A DNA stretch of 64,000 bases from Tomocerus qinae (taxonomy: Eukaryota; Arthropoda; Collembola; Entomobryomorpha; Tomoceridae): NCBI GenBank assembly GCA_020055645.1, contig CM034548.1, forward strand, positions 24,974,201 through 25,038,200, read 5' to 3'. The notes below the pieces were generated by a model, which was not told the DNA's origin, did not search any database, and was given only the letters and a program-made list of their open reading frames with translations. A program made the translations under genes and the position numbers. Shown piece after piece: positions 1-12,118 of the stretch. The stretch's first letter is position 1, and every line of letters starts with the position of its first letter.

Positions 1-1
1 T

Positions 2-79
2 GAATTACCCCCATCTCCAGCTCGGCAGAAAGACAGATCCTCCTCCTCGCCTTATGTGTCTTCTGGACTGTCTGTTTAA
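2..79 (+). CDS. Possible C-terminal exon, partial at window edge
   Basis: An open frame enters from the left edge and ends at TAA 77-79. It encodes a Ser/Pro/basic tail ending in SSSSPYVSSGLSV. Downstream there is AT-rich sequence with overlapping AATAAA signals at 492-501, as expected of a 3' UTR. The next exon of the neighbouring membrane-protein gene lies on the same strand at 631, so this could be an alternative last exon of that gene or the end of a separate upstream gene. With only 26 codons visible, no family can be named. Confidence 0.35.
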   Translation, partial: ELPPSPARQKDRSSSSPYVSSGLSV

Positions 80-630
80 ATATAATTGTAGTCTCAAAAT
101 CTAGAAAGTCTATTAGTTAAAAAATTTTGTATGAATGTCAATGACTCCATTATAGTCTTTACTGGTAGGTTAAAATTCCCAATGTACATAAAGCTCTTGT
201 TAATTTTAATCCTTTTCGTATTTGTATTTGCTACATTATTTACAATTAGGTAGTACCAAAAATTACTTAAAGGTTTATTTACTATGGTAGTGTCACTGTA
301 TAGTTTGAATGTAGTTTGTCCGCTGAGTTATATTTGCTGTTGTTTGGCTGCTAATATTTACACACTTTTTTTATTGAACCACACGATAACTTAGGTATAT
401 TTATAGTGCCCTGTACCACCTAAGTTTCACAGGCAGGTAAAAATTAATGTTGTAATATTGTTTCATTTTGTAGATGAAATTGTCTGACTTAAATAAATAA
501 AATATATACTTAACCTTCTAAATTAATTGTCATGAAAATGCAAATATTTTTAGGATTATGTTTTAAACGAAAAGTGATCAGTCTTTTAGTAAATTTTGTT
601 AGAAAATATAATTTGTTAAATGGATTGCAG

Positions 631-939
631 AGGAGGGAGAGCATGCTTCAGTCAACAGTGCCGTTACTGCAGGAATTGTTCTAGGAATCCTGTTACCAAT
701 AATCATCATTGCATTTTTTGCTTTCCGGTTCTATAAAACACGGAAGCATGAACATGAAATCAACGTCGGTGAGCCCTACAAGTAAATACACTTCATTTTT
801 ACTAACTTGAACTAATTTTAAAATGGATTGCTTTAAATTACATGTTTTATGTATTCACAGGCTAACTGAAACTGCATACCCTACCAATGGAAACCAAAAC
901 AGGGATTCTCCAACTCTGAGAAAAGAAACGTCAGCATAA
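631..939 (+). CDS. Single-pass membrane protein, last two exons
   Basis: Two exons, 631-781 and 861-939, are joined by a 79 bp GT-AG intron in matching phase (the split Lys codon is AA|G). The first exon encodes a short extracellular stretch, a hydrophobic segment (AVTAGIVLGILLPIIIIAFF) and a basic stop-transfer run (RFYKTRKHEHE). The second adds a short polar cytoplasmic tail ending RKETSA before TAA at 937-939. Topology is therefore a C-terminal type I-like membrane anchor with a tail of about 45 residues. The ectodomain lies outside the window, so the family (receptor, adhesion molecule or other) cannot be told. The acceptor before 631 (ATTGCAG) implies further upstream exons, and the first exon starts in phase 1. 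Confidence 0.7.
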
Positions 940-1376
940 TAGCCAGTTTTTATTGTAATTTAAATAGTTTGTTTTGCATAGATATTTGTACTGTACCTAC
1001 CTATTTAATTTCATTCTATTAGGTCGATTCGTTTCTAAAGTTTAACATTTACAACTAGTTTAACCTAATCTCAAGAATCCTTGAGGAAATTAACAAGATG
1101 CTCCAATTGTATCAGTTAGTATATGCATCTCACCATTAAATTATAAATGTCGTTATTCTTATAATATTTGAGTAGTATTCAAAATCTATTCTTTAACTTA
1201 GCTATTATTAGTTCAACTGTACATATGTACATTTTATAACCTGTTAACTTAAATTAATACACGACTCTGTTTAGTCCGTTTCATCACATCATCATCCATC
1301 GGTACAAAATTTTCCCATTTATTACGTGTTTCTTAATTTTAATGCCTTTTACAGTCTTCATTCTGTATATATGGTT

Positions 1377-1382
1377 AATAAA
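1377..1382 (+). terminator. Poly(A) signal of the membrane-protein gene
   Basis: AATAAA lies about 440 bp after the stop codon at 939. It is the clearest polyadenylation hexamer before the repeat region and fits a 3' UTR of ordinary length. Confidence 0.45.
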
Positions 1383-1775
1383 AAGATTCCCATCTCAAAA
1401 AAGTTGATTTATATCATTAATTTTCAACCATACTGTGTGCATGCATTGTTTGGAGGAAAGCAGAGGCGTTAGAAATACATATCTAATTATTGTCTTCAAT
1501 ATGGTTACGTTAGATCCTTTGGAACCTCAATAAACGCTTCCCATGCACTCGCTCAATAACTAAAAAACTACAAACTAATATACTTATAATTAATACGATA
1601 TTACGTACTAAAACAATATCAGTCAAACTTACTACAGTTTGTCCACCGAAATAGTATATTGTGAATTTTAATCAAATAACTCCTTCTTTACATTTTACAA
1701 AAATTATTTATTGAAAATCCATTTTTACAATTTAGTCTAAGTTGAATATACAATTCATTTTAAAATTTTGTATTT

Positions 1776-2174
1776 CAGTTGACGTTTTTAAAATTGTGTA
1801 AAATCAATTAAATTAACAGATAATTAAAATTAAAGCACCAGTTAAAGGTACAATTGTTTGAAAATTGGGTACAACGATAATTTAAGAACCGTAAGAAATC
1901 AGTCAAATCACTATTTGTGTTAGGAATAAATATATAAGTTCCATAAAGTGGCCAAAATTAAATACTAAAATTTAGTGTTCCAGTTGACGTTTTTAAAATT
2001 GTGTAAAATCAATTAAATTAACAGATAATTAAAATTGAAGCACCAGTTAAAGGTACAATTGTTTGAATATGGGTACAACGGTAATTTAAGAACCTTAAGA
2101 AATCAGTCAAATCACTATTTGTGTTAGGAATAAATGTATAAATTCCATAAAGTGGCCAAAATTAAATACTAAAA
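1776..2174. repeat. Two-copy tandem duplication, period 205 bp
   Basis: Copy 1 (about 1776-1970) and copy 2 (about 1981-2174) both begin CAGTTGACGTTTTTAAAATT and end near CCAAAATTAAATACTAAAA. They differ at only a handful of positions, so the duplication is recent. It lies between the convergent 3' ends of the membrane-protein gene and THOC2, and may sit inside the THOC2 3' UTR, since a minus-strand AATAAA occurs at 1707-1712. Confidence 0.9.
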
Positions 2175-2421
2175 GCAAAATAGTTAAAAACAATATTAGT
2201 CATTAGAGATACCATTACCTTTACCACTTATAGAGACTGCTCAAACAAATTTCTTCTCTAAATTAATTACACCAGTATTTATATTATTTTCTAAACTACA
2301 ATTTAGTCAGTCTTATTGTTAACAATGGCCGCTGCTAAACATATCAAGTTCATCAGTTTTCAAAGGCTCAGTCTCAGTCTTGAGGTAGATTTACACATGG
2401 AAGGCAATCGGAAAATTAGAG

Positions 2422-2524
2422 TCACTTTTCTTCCTTCTTTATAGTCGATTTCTTTGACGTTTCAGGGATATTGAGGCTGAATACCGTTCCAGTCGTCACA
2501 GTTTGAGATATACGGGTTGACTTG
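2422..2524 (-). other. THOC2: THOC2 distal terminal exon (long C-terminus)
   Basis: The acceptor (ATAACCGCAG) and 103 nt of open frame end in TGA at 2424-2422. The exon joins in phase to a strong donor (ATT|GTAAGAA) at 4470/4469 of the previous exon, skipping a 1945 bp intron. The resulting tail reads on as [20 protein letters not shown] and ends [10 protein letters not shown], basic like the rest of the C-terminus. If that intron is kept, translation stops at TAA 4468-4466, which lies within the donor sequence itself, giving a 1516-residue form. The phase match and donor strength support the spliced form; transcripts are needed to prove it. Confidence 0.65.
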
Positions 2525-5500
2525 CTGCGGTTATACAATTAACAATAAAAAATTTAGAAATTATAATACAGATAAGATTAATTTCGTCATCATGAACCGT
2601 TTCAATAGACTGGTCGGCCTATATTGTAAATGGTCTACAACATGTATCAATTGCATCTACTACATTATGAGGCATGCATAAGGTACTAGAAAGCTTAATT
2701 ATGACTTAACGGTTGAACACCCCTCGTTAGAGGTATCTAGCGGAGTTTGGCATGCTCTCGATCTGTTTACATTAGTTGAGTACAAAAACATTGGAATATA
2801 ATTTTTTCAGCAAATCGAAGATATCTTGACAACTCAATAACTCAACTGGAAATATTCATTTTTTATCAAATATTCTTACACACAGTCCTGGACGGTCACA
2901 TGCCCAGATTGATTGAGAAAATTATGTGAGTTATTCATGATTTGCTGGAGTAGGAAAACTCATGCAAAGTACACCTCTACAGTTAACTGCAGTTGGACCT
3001 TAACCATGCCAAATAGTTTCTCTCATTTAAAACCTAGAGCCATATAAAATCCGTAGAAATAGAGAGATACCCTAGAATGGACATAAGACATAAAACCGCA
3101 TCTCTCAATGTAATAAAATATGGACATGGAAGAGATTTTGCACTAAAGGCAAACTTGTGTTATAAGTGTGGAGAATGGAAGCTTTTCTCCGTTTACAATT
3201 TTTCTCGCTATACTGTTACTGATCCTGTTATTTTGTTGTCATATCTAGTAGTACATTAAGGATATCTTTCTATATCTATTATAAAATCTTGAACTCACCG
3301 TCTTTTAAACACTAATTGGCGCTTTTACTAGTTCCCCTTTCTGATTTTCGCGCTAATTTTGTGAATGGTCTCAAGGAAAAAATCAGCCCCCATATTGCTT
3401 TTGGTGCCTACATTCTAAATTTGCTTTGTGAAATGAGGCTAGTTTCTCCATAGTGGCATTAAGCTGGCAGAATTATCGGTAATCGGTCAAAGACACAGGT
3501 AGACGAAACCTCATTGGATGACTACCACCCACCTGAGAATGACTTTCTCTCTAAGTCATGGCTCCAATATAATTTCGCCCTTTAGAACTGCAGAATGACC
3601 TGTTAGAACCCCTGATTTTATGCCCCTATGTTTCTATTTTCTTTTTAATTCACGTGTTCATGATAAAAAGCCTCAAAGAAATCAACAGTAGAAACAACAG
3701 AAATGAGTATAATTAATCACTGAAATAATTCTACCCAAGACAATACGAAAATAGAAAGTGGGTAAAAAAGCACCAACTTAACCTAAAAGACGTTACGAGA
3801 AAGTGGTATACTGAATTTAGGTATCAAAATAGTAAATCTCATTTCAATAGTATATCGTCTCGAACTACAACATAGTATGTTATAGTTATTATAATTATTA
3901 ATATTGATAATACCACAATCGCATGAGCGGTTTCAAGTTCCTTGTACTACCTGTTGAATATAACAGTAGTTCCTTAGAATTGCTTTATGAACATATCAAC
4001 GATTATTTAGTATATATAATTAAGAATGATTAACTTTTCCGGTGCATACCTAACAAAGTTCATAAACATTATAAAAATGTTACAAACATTATAAAAATGT
4101 TACAAACATTATAAAAATGTTACAAACATATTAAAAAGGGTTATCACAACTGCAGCTTGCTGAGGTTACAATAAGATACAAAATATTCAATGCAAGGTCC
4201 GCTCCCAGTACTGCCTAAAGAGGAAGAGATATTATTCCTTAATGGAATTTCCATTCCCAATGCATATGGAACTCAAGATTACTTACTGTGTATTACGTAT
4301 CCGTCTAAACGTAGCCACTGTGATGATAATCATGCCAATCAAATATATATTATAATACCGTAATGCCTAACCTATAGTAACATTTAAGTAAATCGAGTAT
4401 GGAAAACCTTCCATTATTACGAATAATGGAATGTTCGACATTTAAATAATATTTGTAATTCTTTCTTACAATGCCAAAGACGATTGTTTTGATTGTACAG
4501 TTCTCATTTCTCTTGATTTTCCCGGAATAGAATATTTTGTCTTGATCCTTTCAACATAACTTTTACGTTGGAATGGTCTATCGGCTGTAACTTTAGAAAT
4601 GGTATCTTCGTGGGATTTTGTACTCTGAGAGTCCCTATAATTCACAGTCCTTTCACGTTTAACAATGGAACCTTTAATATCCGTTTTGCTTTGATGTTCG
4701 TCAATCTTCTTTACAATCTTCTTGTGTTTTGGTTGCAATTTGGCTTTCTGCTCATATTTGTCATGCTTTTGGGCAATTTTATGCTTTTTTTCTTTTCTAT
4801 CAAATGTGCTTGAAGGGTCATTTGAAAGCGAGCCTCTAAATTTCTAAAAAATTTTAACATAAAAATAAAATCATATGCAATTGAAAATATAAAAACAAGA
4901 CCAAAGACTTTCCAGTACCAAGACGATAAATGAAATGCCTATTTGTAGACCAAAAATATGTAAAAAGCCATTGTCCTAGAATCTCGAAGAGGACATTGGA
5001 AAAGTCGCATATGAAATGTTATTACAGGAGCATTCTCCACGTACTTGACTTTTCAAATGCTTGTGAATGAATGCTAGAAAGCCAGAGTAGTAATAAAATA
5101 CGTTTTTGTATTTAAAGTACACAGTAGTTAATTAACTACAATGTGGTACTGGAAATTAATATTATGAATATGAAAATTGCTTGGATGAAAAAAATTTATT
5201 TCTAAATATTACAAACTTTTAAATAAACTCTAAATGTCAGCCCTGAAATAAAAATTCAAACTTTGTAATTTGAAAATGACATCACAAACGCCCCATTGCT
5301 CATGACTTGACTGGAATACTAACCTTGGATATCTGATTATCCACTTTTCTTCGTTTTGCTTCTGTAAACCATAAATATTATCAGTTACTAAATTAATAAT
5401 ACTTTACTCTAAAAACTACTCCTCTACTTAACTATAGACAATAAAGAACGTCTTTTACCTCTAGGTGTTTCTCCTGTATCCAAACTACGACGTGATGACG

Positions 5501-8500
5501 ACGAAGTACCATCTATCGAATCTCGACGTCCAGATTGAGAACTGGAACTTTTATCCTTTATATCAGACGAATTATTATCAGAGTTCTTCTCTGAGCCTTT
5601 TTTGGACGATCGTTCCTCATTATTTCTGTCTCTACGGCGATCTCTGGTTGAATTTCGCTCTCTGGATTTATCTTTCTCTTTGTCTTTCTCCTTTTCTTTT
5701 TCTTTGTCCTTCTCCTTTTCTTTCTCTTTTTCTTTCTCCTTTTCAGGTTCAGACTTAACTTTCCTATTTTCATATTTCAAATATTGAATCACGGCTAAAT
5801 TATTCCCAGATATTGTAAGTCATTGCTTTTAGCTTACGTTGTAGGGTGACTACTGGAAGCAGCAGATGTTGATTTGGGGGTAGAGTTGTTAGAAGAAGAT
5901 CCATTGGAAACTTTCACTGAATTTGAAGTTGGCGTGCCGGGAGCTGAAGTACTAACCACATGATTTTCAGTTTTGACCGCTGCCTTTTTCTTGCCTTCTT
6001 TAGTAGGAACACTTTTATCCTCTTTTATGGACACAGATTTCTTCGAATTGGTCTTCTCTGGGGAAACTTTCTCCACTTTCTCAGCTTTCTGGTGAAAATC
6101 TTCCTCGGCAACAAATTGTGTCCATTTTGATTTAAGTTGTCCTATGTAACTTGTTGCCAGAGCAAATAAGTCTTGCCGTTTGTCTTTCTCGTCAGTCCGT
6201 ACCTATTCACACAATTGAATATTGTTACTTGCATCCCGTTCCTGCTACATATTTATTAGTAGCATTTCAAAAATTACCCTCTCAATCCACCGCTCAACAG
6301 CATTTGCCAGGTTTGAAACTTTTGGGTAATATGGAAGAATTCTCTTTAAAACAATGAGTGAGTTTCTAATTTGTATAAAATCTTTGGACTCCAGGCAAAC
6401 AATGACGCACTGAAAATAACGGAACATGTAGTTGTTAAAATATCAAAAAATATACATGGATAAATCTCATTCAAACACAACGCCCTTTGGTATGCTATAC
6501 TCATCTTACACCGTAATGCAATTAAAATTAAATGACCTAAATTAGTAATCAATAAGGCACCTTTAGCGTTAAAGATAATTTGTATAGAATTAAAGTAATT
6601 GAAATTATATAATGATAATAAAAAATAACGCTACAATCTTTTTAAAAACGCTTACCTTGGTAATTTTGTAATGCCACTTATGACAAACATGTCTGAAGTT
6701 TTCATAATCCACATGATCACTGCTTTCAGTGGACGACGCATTAGCTGCTCTGAACTTCGTTACAAAACCAGGGAACTTTGAACACTCCTAAAATGCATTG
6801 AATTCTTAAATGTAAAATGCTACAAGGGATTTTTTCTTCCCCTAATAATTACCTAATCAAAATTCAAAAGGTGCCCAATGTGAAAATTACCTTGTCAAAA
6901 ATGGACTTATCACTATGCCACTTCATTACTGTCCCTAGAAGGGCACACAAAAATCTTCCGTACCTATTTGCTTCATTTTCTGTGCAGGACGTTACAGTGT
7001 AAATTATATCACAAAATATCTAGAAAAATATTTTTTATTAAATCTTTTCCATAAAATACGAATATATTTACGGTGTCCACGTTGTAATACCAAATCATTC
7101 TTACTCTGTCATAACAAATTAAAGTTGAGAAATTTGGCGTAGACAATGAGTGAATAGTATTGACAAAATGAGCACAGTATAGAGCATCCGGGGCAGTGAA
7201 AATGCAACGTGGAAAAAGGCATAACTGTAAAAACGCTGTCACAGCTTCATTCTTTGCAGATTTTGCAGCACGAGAGGCGAACCACGAATCTTTCTCCTGA
7301 AATTTAAAGCTTGTTAGAATTTACAAACGAAGAAATAAGAACAGTTTAGTAATGCTAGATGTCGCAATCCAGATCTTGATTTCTTCAAATATATTATTTC
7401 CCAAAAATATAACCTGATTAAGTTTAGCCATAACTCTATCCACATGTTCAGTTTGACGACGCTCTTCATCCTGAAGCTTTTCAATTAGGGCATTACATCG
7501 CTCTTGTTCTTTTTTTCGCTTGCTAGAAGCCATGTCTTTATTTTCTCCAGCATTGGCTGCTATTTGCTTGACACGAGTTACTTCTCTGGCGTATGCTTCC
7601 GTAGGCACATGAAGATCATACAGCGTCAGTGACCAAAATGTAACATAAAACTGAGGCGAAATATCTTCCCACGTTTTGGCAGTCAAAAAATTTCTCATCG
7701 TTTCGATGACAGGATTAAGAACAATGTGGGACGCCTGAGCATATTTTTGTTGTCTTTGAACAACAGTCAGGTTTTTATGGGATTTCTCTGCCCTCCGTAA
7801 TTCGTCATACTTAGTCTGAAAACAGATTTTATCGCATCATTACAATCGTACAAACCACATTTAACTAAAATACTACAAGTCTATCAATTCTATTAAGCTT
7901 ACAGATACAGAGTGAGCAAATAGCGGTCGCCAAAGGAAAAATGCAACATCAGAAGAAATGTGATACTCCTCCACAAGTTTCTGCAGCGGTGGAATTTTTC
8001 TTGCGTAATCGTCCAGTGTACAGGATGTTGCCAAAAAGCTTCCAAATTGTACTAACGTATCTTGACACTGACCAAAATATGTTCTTCGTCAATTATGTCA
8101 TTCTTTAAATATCTATTTGTTTAAAAAGCAATGTGACACATTTAACTTTACCTGGTCATATAACTTTCCAACTAGTTTTGTATGAAGATTCTGTGACTCA
8201 TCATATACAATGCAATTTCGTTGTTGGGCCATAAGTATGCAGAGGGTTACGGCGAGGTCATTCATCGACGACGCTTCACGCAGTCTTCCAGCAGACTTTT
8301 TTGCAGTCCTTACTTGCCCGAAATATCCCGCCTAAACAAAGAAATCAAAAGTTGATCACTGCTCAATTACTAGAACACTAAAATATCTATTTCCAATTAA
8401 ACCAAAACAGTCAAATGGTATATCCGTACTTCTCCTCGTAGCATTTCTCCACCTGCCATGGCATCAAGCTGCTCAGAAGTCATCTCTTCCGCAGCTTCGA

Positions 8501-11500
8501 TTCCAGTCATCTTTTGAACAATTTCTTTTAACAACAGAAGATCTAAACTTTGTTTGTTTTTTAACTGGTTGGCAATGTACTGCAACAGGGGAACTAATTC
8601 TATTGAATATTTTTTACAAATCGATCCTGCAAAGGACGATAAGCTCTGAATCCAAGGTGCAATTGTAGATCCATCGTGTTTTGTTCGCGGACGGTTAGGC
8701 ATCAACATCTGTGAAATTGGGAACCATTAGACCTAAGCCATGATATTAAGGTAACATTATATAATAATTTCCACTGTATTACTTACCACTGACAATGATC
8801 CAGAGTTACTGGTACTACTAGGAGACAAGGCTTCTAACAGGCAAAATACAAGCACATCATAGCTAAGAGATGTCAAAAACTTCAAGGCGTCAATGACGGG
8901 CGTGATGAGGTTGTCAAATAATTGTATCTGAGATAAGATCTAAAAGGAATCGACATTGAAATTAGCAAATTACTTTTTGAAATCACAAGTGCCACTTTAA
9001 TATAGCTAAATTCTTTAAAAAAAACTCACATAATCAAATATTACGGCAGGCATACTGTGGGATAGTTTTCCTAAAAGTCGACCCATAGGCTTTACATTTT
9101 CCTTGGATATTCTTCTCATTAAGTGCTTCACTCTCTTTACTAAATCCACACGCTTTTTAAGTAAGACTGGGTGCAGCAGTACAACAGAATCTCCTTTCCA
9201 AGATCCGTACAACCGAAACCTTTCAAATTCAGAATTTTATTATGATTTTAATGTTTTAGTTCACTAATGTGCTCAATCTAGTAGCAAAAGACATTTCTTT
9301 GACATTTTTATATTAGTCAAGAATGGGCATAATAACAATGAAGTATTTCTTACCTATGATAATATGGGTAAAACTTAATAACAGTCCATATTTCTTCTGA
9401 GGCAGAGCAGTTAGCTTCCAAAAAACACAGACAAGGAAGTACAACTTCGTCCAATACAGTTAAAAATTTGAAATATAATGGAGGCTTTCCAGTCTTTATC
9501 TGAACAAAATAAAACCATATATACTAAGCGTGATGAAATAAAGTTTAACAATCATTTTACATATTACCTATGAATAGCTAATTAATCATTCATACCTTTT
9601 GCAGATAACTTTTCATCAACCTGAGTATTTTGTACAATAGAACAGGGTCGTGATAGATGTAAGGACCAATGGCCAGGACTGCATTAATATTTTTCTCAAG
9701 GGCTTGGAAATCAAATACTTGAGCATGAACTCTATCGCTGCTACCATACGTGGAAACTGATTTGTGCCCAAGCTTAGGACTCAAATTCGAATGCCTACAA
9801 CAGTTAAGGAATAAATTGAAACTTTCTTTCTTATCTTACGTAAGGATGTTATTTATTTCATTAAGAAGTGAAAGGAGACTTACTCTTTATAAATGGGATC
9901 TAAAATGTAGTGCAGCAACTGAATAAGTCGGGTAGAAATCCTTTTATTACTCACACAAGAATAATCTGGCAGTCTTCTAATTAAACTAAGAGCATGTTCC
10001 AGTGCGCCAATACTCAATAGCGCTTCACACAACAAAAACTTTTGGTTGTCGGAATACTATTTAAACAAACAAAAATGCATATGTTATTGCAATTAGAATG
10101 CTAGCAAATTCAAAGATATTTAGTTTGTATTTATGATCTTACCCGATCTTCGGGTGATGTGATAACTTCCGTATCTTCGGTAACTTCTTTATTTATTGTC
10201 ACTATCATGGAGCGGCGAGCATATTCTTTAGCATCTGCTATTTCCCGATCCCATTGCTTCTGAATGACTCTGTCATCTGGTGTCAACTATTTAGCAAACG
10301 TATGAATTTTAAAGAAAAGTTTATGTCGTTCTACTTTAGTACTGACAAAAATTGTTAATTACCCATGGATATATATCTTCCATTGTGAAGACATCATGTT
10401 GTAGTAGAAGAGCAATCAATGTAAACAATGATTCTGAGGGTTCGGAATTAGTGAGTTTGAATCCAATAAGCTCGCATAGTGTTTCAGGCGACGGGTTCAA
10501 TGTCCGCAGCAAGGGTGTGAAAAACTTGCTGTCAGGTTGAGATTCAAATGACTCCAAAACAATGTCAATTACTCGGTTCGGGTCCAAATTAAACCGTCCT
10601 ACATGGAAATGTTATATTACTAAAGTGTCTTGATCCATTAAAACAAAGACCACAAAAAAGTATTGTATAGTAGTAATAATTTGTTTTAAAAAATTATAAT
10701 ATTTACCAATCAAACAATGTATAACTTGGCTAGTATATCCAACCGATTTAATGGCAGAAGGTTCGGAGAGCTCTGATATTAGCTTGGCGTAACCTTCACT
10801 TTCTTCTCTGAAGAGATTGAACTTTTGCTGTTTGTAGCTGTAAATAAAATAATTTAAACATAAATGTAAAGATCAATAAATTATTGAGGACGACGCTGTT
10901 TCTCGATTCCGAGTTTTGAAGTGCATGTGTAACCCGACGTAAAATTAAAATCTTATAGAATAGCGTTTTTAAAAAACAGTGAAAAGCGAACTCTTGCCGC
11001 TTCAGTGCCATTCTGGAGCAGAACTGCGTGTGTGCTTACACTTTGATTCTGCGACTCTTTGTCTCCAGTGTGAAAAAAACAATTTTCGTATGCTATTGTT
11101 ATGCATTCACGAAAACATAAATTTTTTGAATAAATACTCATTTGAGAGTTTACCACATTTTCTTTACAACAACATGAATTAATTATTTTACAAATAGTTA
11201 GGTAGTAAAATATTGTCAAGCGTCGGTTACCATATCCACTTTAAAATGGCTTATGCGTTGGAAAATATTAAAATTGGAAATAGCACATAAATGTGATTTG
11301 TACTTACTACATCTTAGTTTTGAGTCTTATAAAACGAGTGTTGAATGCATTCTTATTATATATACTTCCTGATTCCATTACTGAATCAGCGTCAAATCTC
11401 TCCATTAAAAGGTAGCCAAGAAAAGGGTTCGAAGCCACTGCTATTGAAACAAAACCTTCGCGCAATCCTTCTGGACAAAGTTGAGCAGAAGTTTCATTGT

Positions 11501-11992
11501 CCACGGTTGAAAATATATCAGCAATAATTGACGCCGACTGAGGAACGAAACCAACTAAGCTTTGCAATGTCGAAATAATTCTATCCTTCTTCATAGTCCC
11601 TTTGCATCCTTGCTTCAGCAGTTCATAAATATATCTGCCGTAAATTTTCTCTACAAAATTCCAAAAATGGCATTTAAAGCGAAAATAAAATTGCTTTTCG
11701 TTAATCTGGAATTCAATTAGGTATAAAATAAGTTATATAAAGGAGAATAATATCAATATAAAATGTCTACCTTTACTGTAAGTTTCTTCTGTTTGCTCGT
11801 CCAACTGGTTTATCTCCGTTAATATCTTTTTACATTCAGTGATGCTACAACATAAAACATTATTTTACAGAATCATTCAACAAGGTGAAAATTAAAACAT
11901 TCAATAAATTAAAGAATTTCATATTACAATGTTTGTTTTCCAGTCTTGTCCCAAGACTTCCAAAGTTCTGTGAAGTTAGTCCTCACATCCAT
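2422..11992 (-). CDS. THOC2: THO complex subunit 2 (THOC2), 24 coding exons
   Basis: This is the large scaffold of the nuclear THO/TREX complex, which couples transcription to mRNP assembly and export. Coding exons, 5' to 3': 11992-11928, 11844-11771, 11650-11308, 10837-10707, 10598-10363, 10286-10143, 10056-9884, 9794-9596, 9499-9354, 9219-9030, 8939-8787, 8708-8430, 8331-8152, 8067-7903, 7815-7414, 7296-7105, 7019-6891, 6787-6656, 6409-6278, 6202-5838, 5763-5459, 5361-5324, 4843-4470, 2524-2422. All have GT-AG borders. The sum is 4650 nt (1549 aa), close to human THOC2 (about 1590). Blocks matching vertebrate THOC2 include [66 protein letters not shown] and [11 protein letters not shown]. 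The C-terminal third is low-complexity: Ser/Thr-rich, then a Lys-Glu run, then an Arg-rich stretch, as in the family. The start is the ATG at 11992, the first in frame in a spliced 5' leader. Confidence 0.95.
4062..4129. repeat. Short tandem repeat, 20 bp unit, about 3.4 copies
   Basis: The unit TACAAACATTATAAAAATGT is repeated head to tail, with a first copy that differs slightly. Each unit contains the complementary words AACATT and AATGTT, so each can form a small hairpin. It lies in the last THOC2 intron. Confidence 0.9.
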
Positions 11993-12074
11993 GATGATCG
12001 GTGTCACGTAGTTTTAAAAGATTGCTCTAAAATATTTTCCCAATAGTAAACGTTATATATATCTGCTGAGAAGA

Positions 12075-12118
12075 TTAATTCCGACAATAGTAGTGAATTT
12101 CCCTTTGCTCATACATGC
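12075..12118 (-). promoter_or_regulatory. THOC2 5' leader exon start with a small upstream ORF
   Basis: A likely acceptor (TTCTAATTTCAG) precedes 12118. The leader then contains an ATG at 12116 opening a 13-codon frame that stops at 12075, upstream of the THOC2 start at 11992. Upstream ORFs of this kind can lower translation of the main frame; whether this one does is inference. A possible earlier leader exon ending in a CAG|GTAAGC donor lies at about 12804-12757. Confidence 0.4.

Noticed and set aside
4568..4813. 81-codon plus-strand hydrophobic frame
   Set aside because: It is antisense to the THOC2 exon 4843-4470, whose Lys-rich coding strand gives Phe/Leu-rich shadows.
5465..5787. Plus-strand Ser/Phe/Leu-rich frames
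   Set aside because: Shadows of the Lys/Glu/Arg-rich THOC2 exon 5763-5459.
11641..11710. Possible upstream start for THOC2 exon 3 at a TTCCAG acceptor near 11708
   Set aside because: Joined in phase it meets an immediate stop; the acceptor at 11652/11651 keeps the frame open and matches the family.
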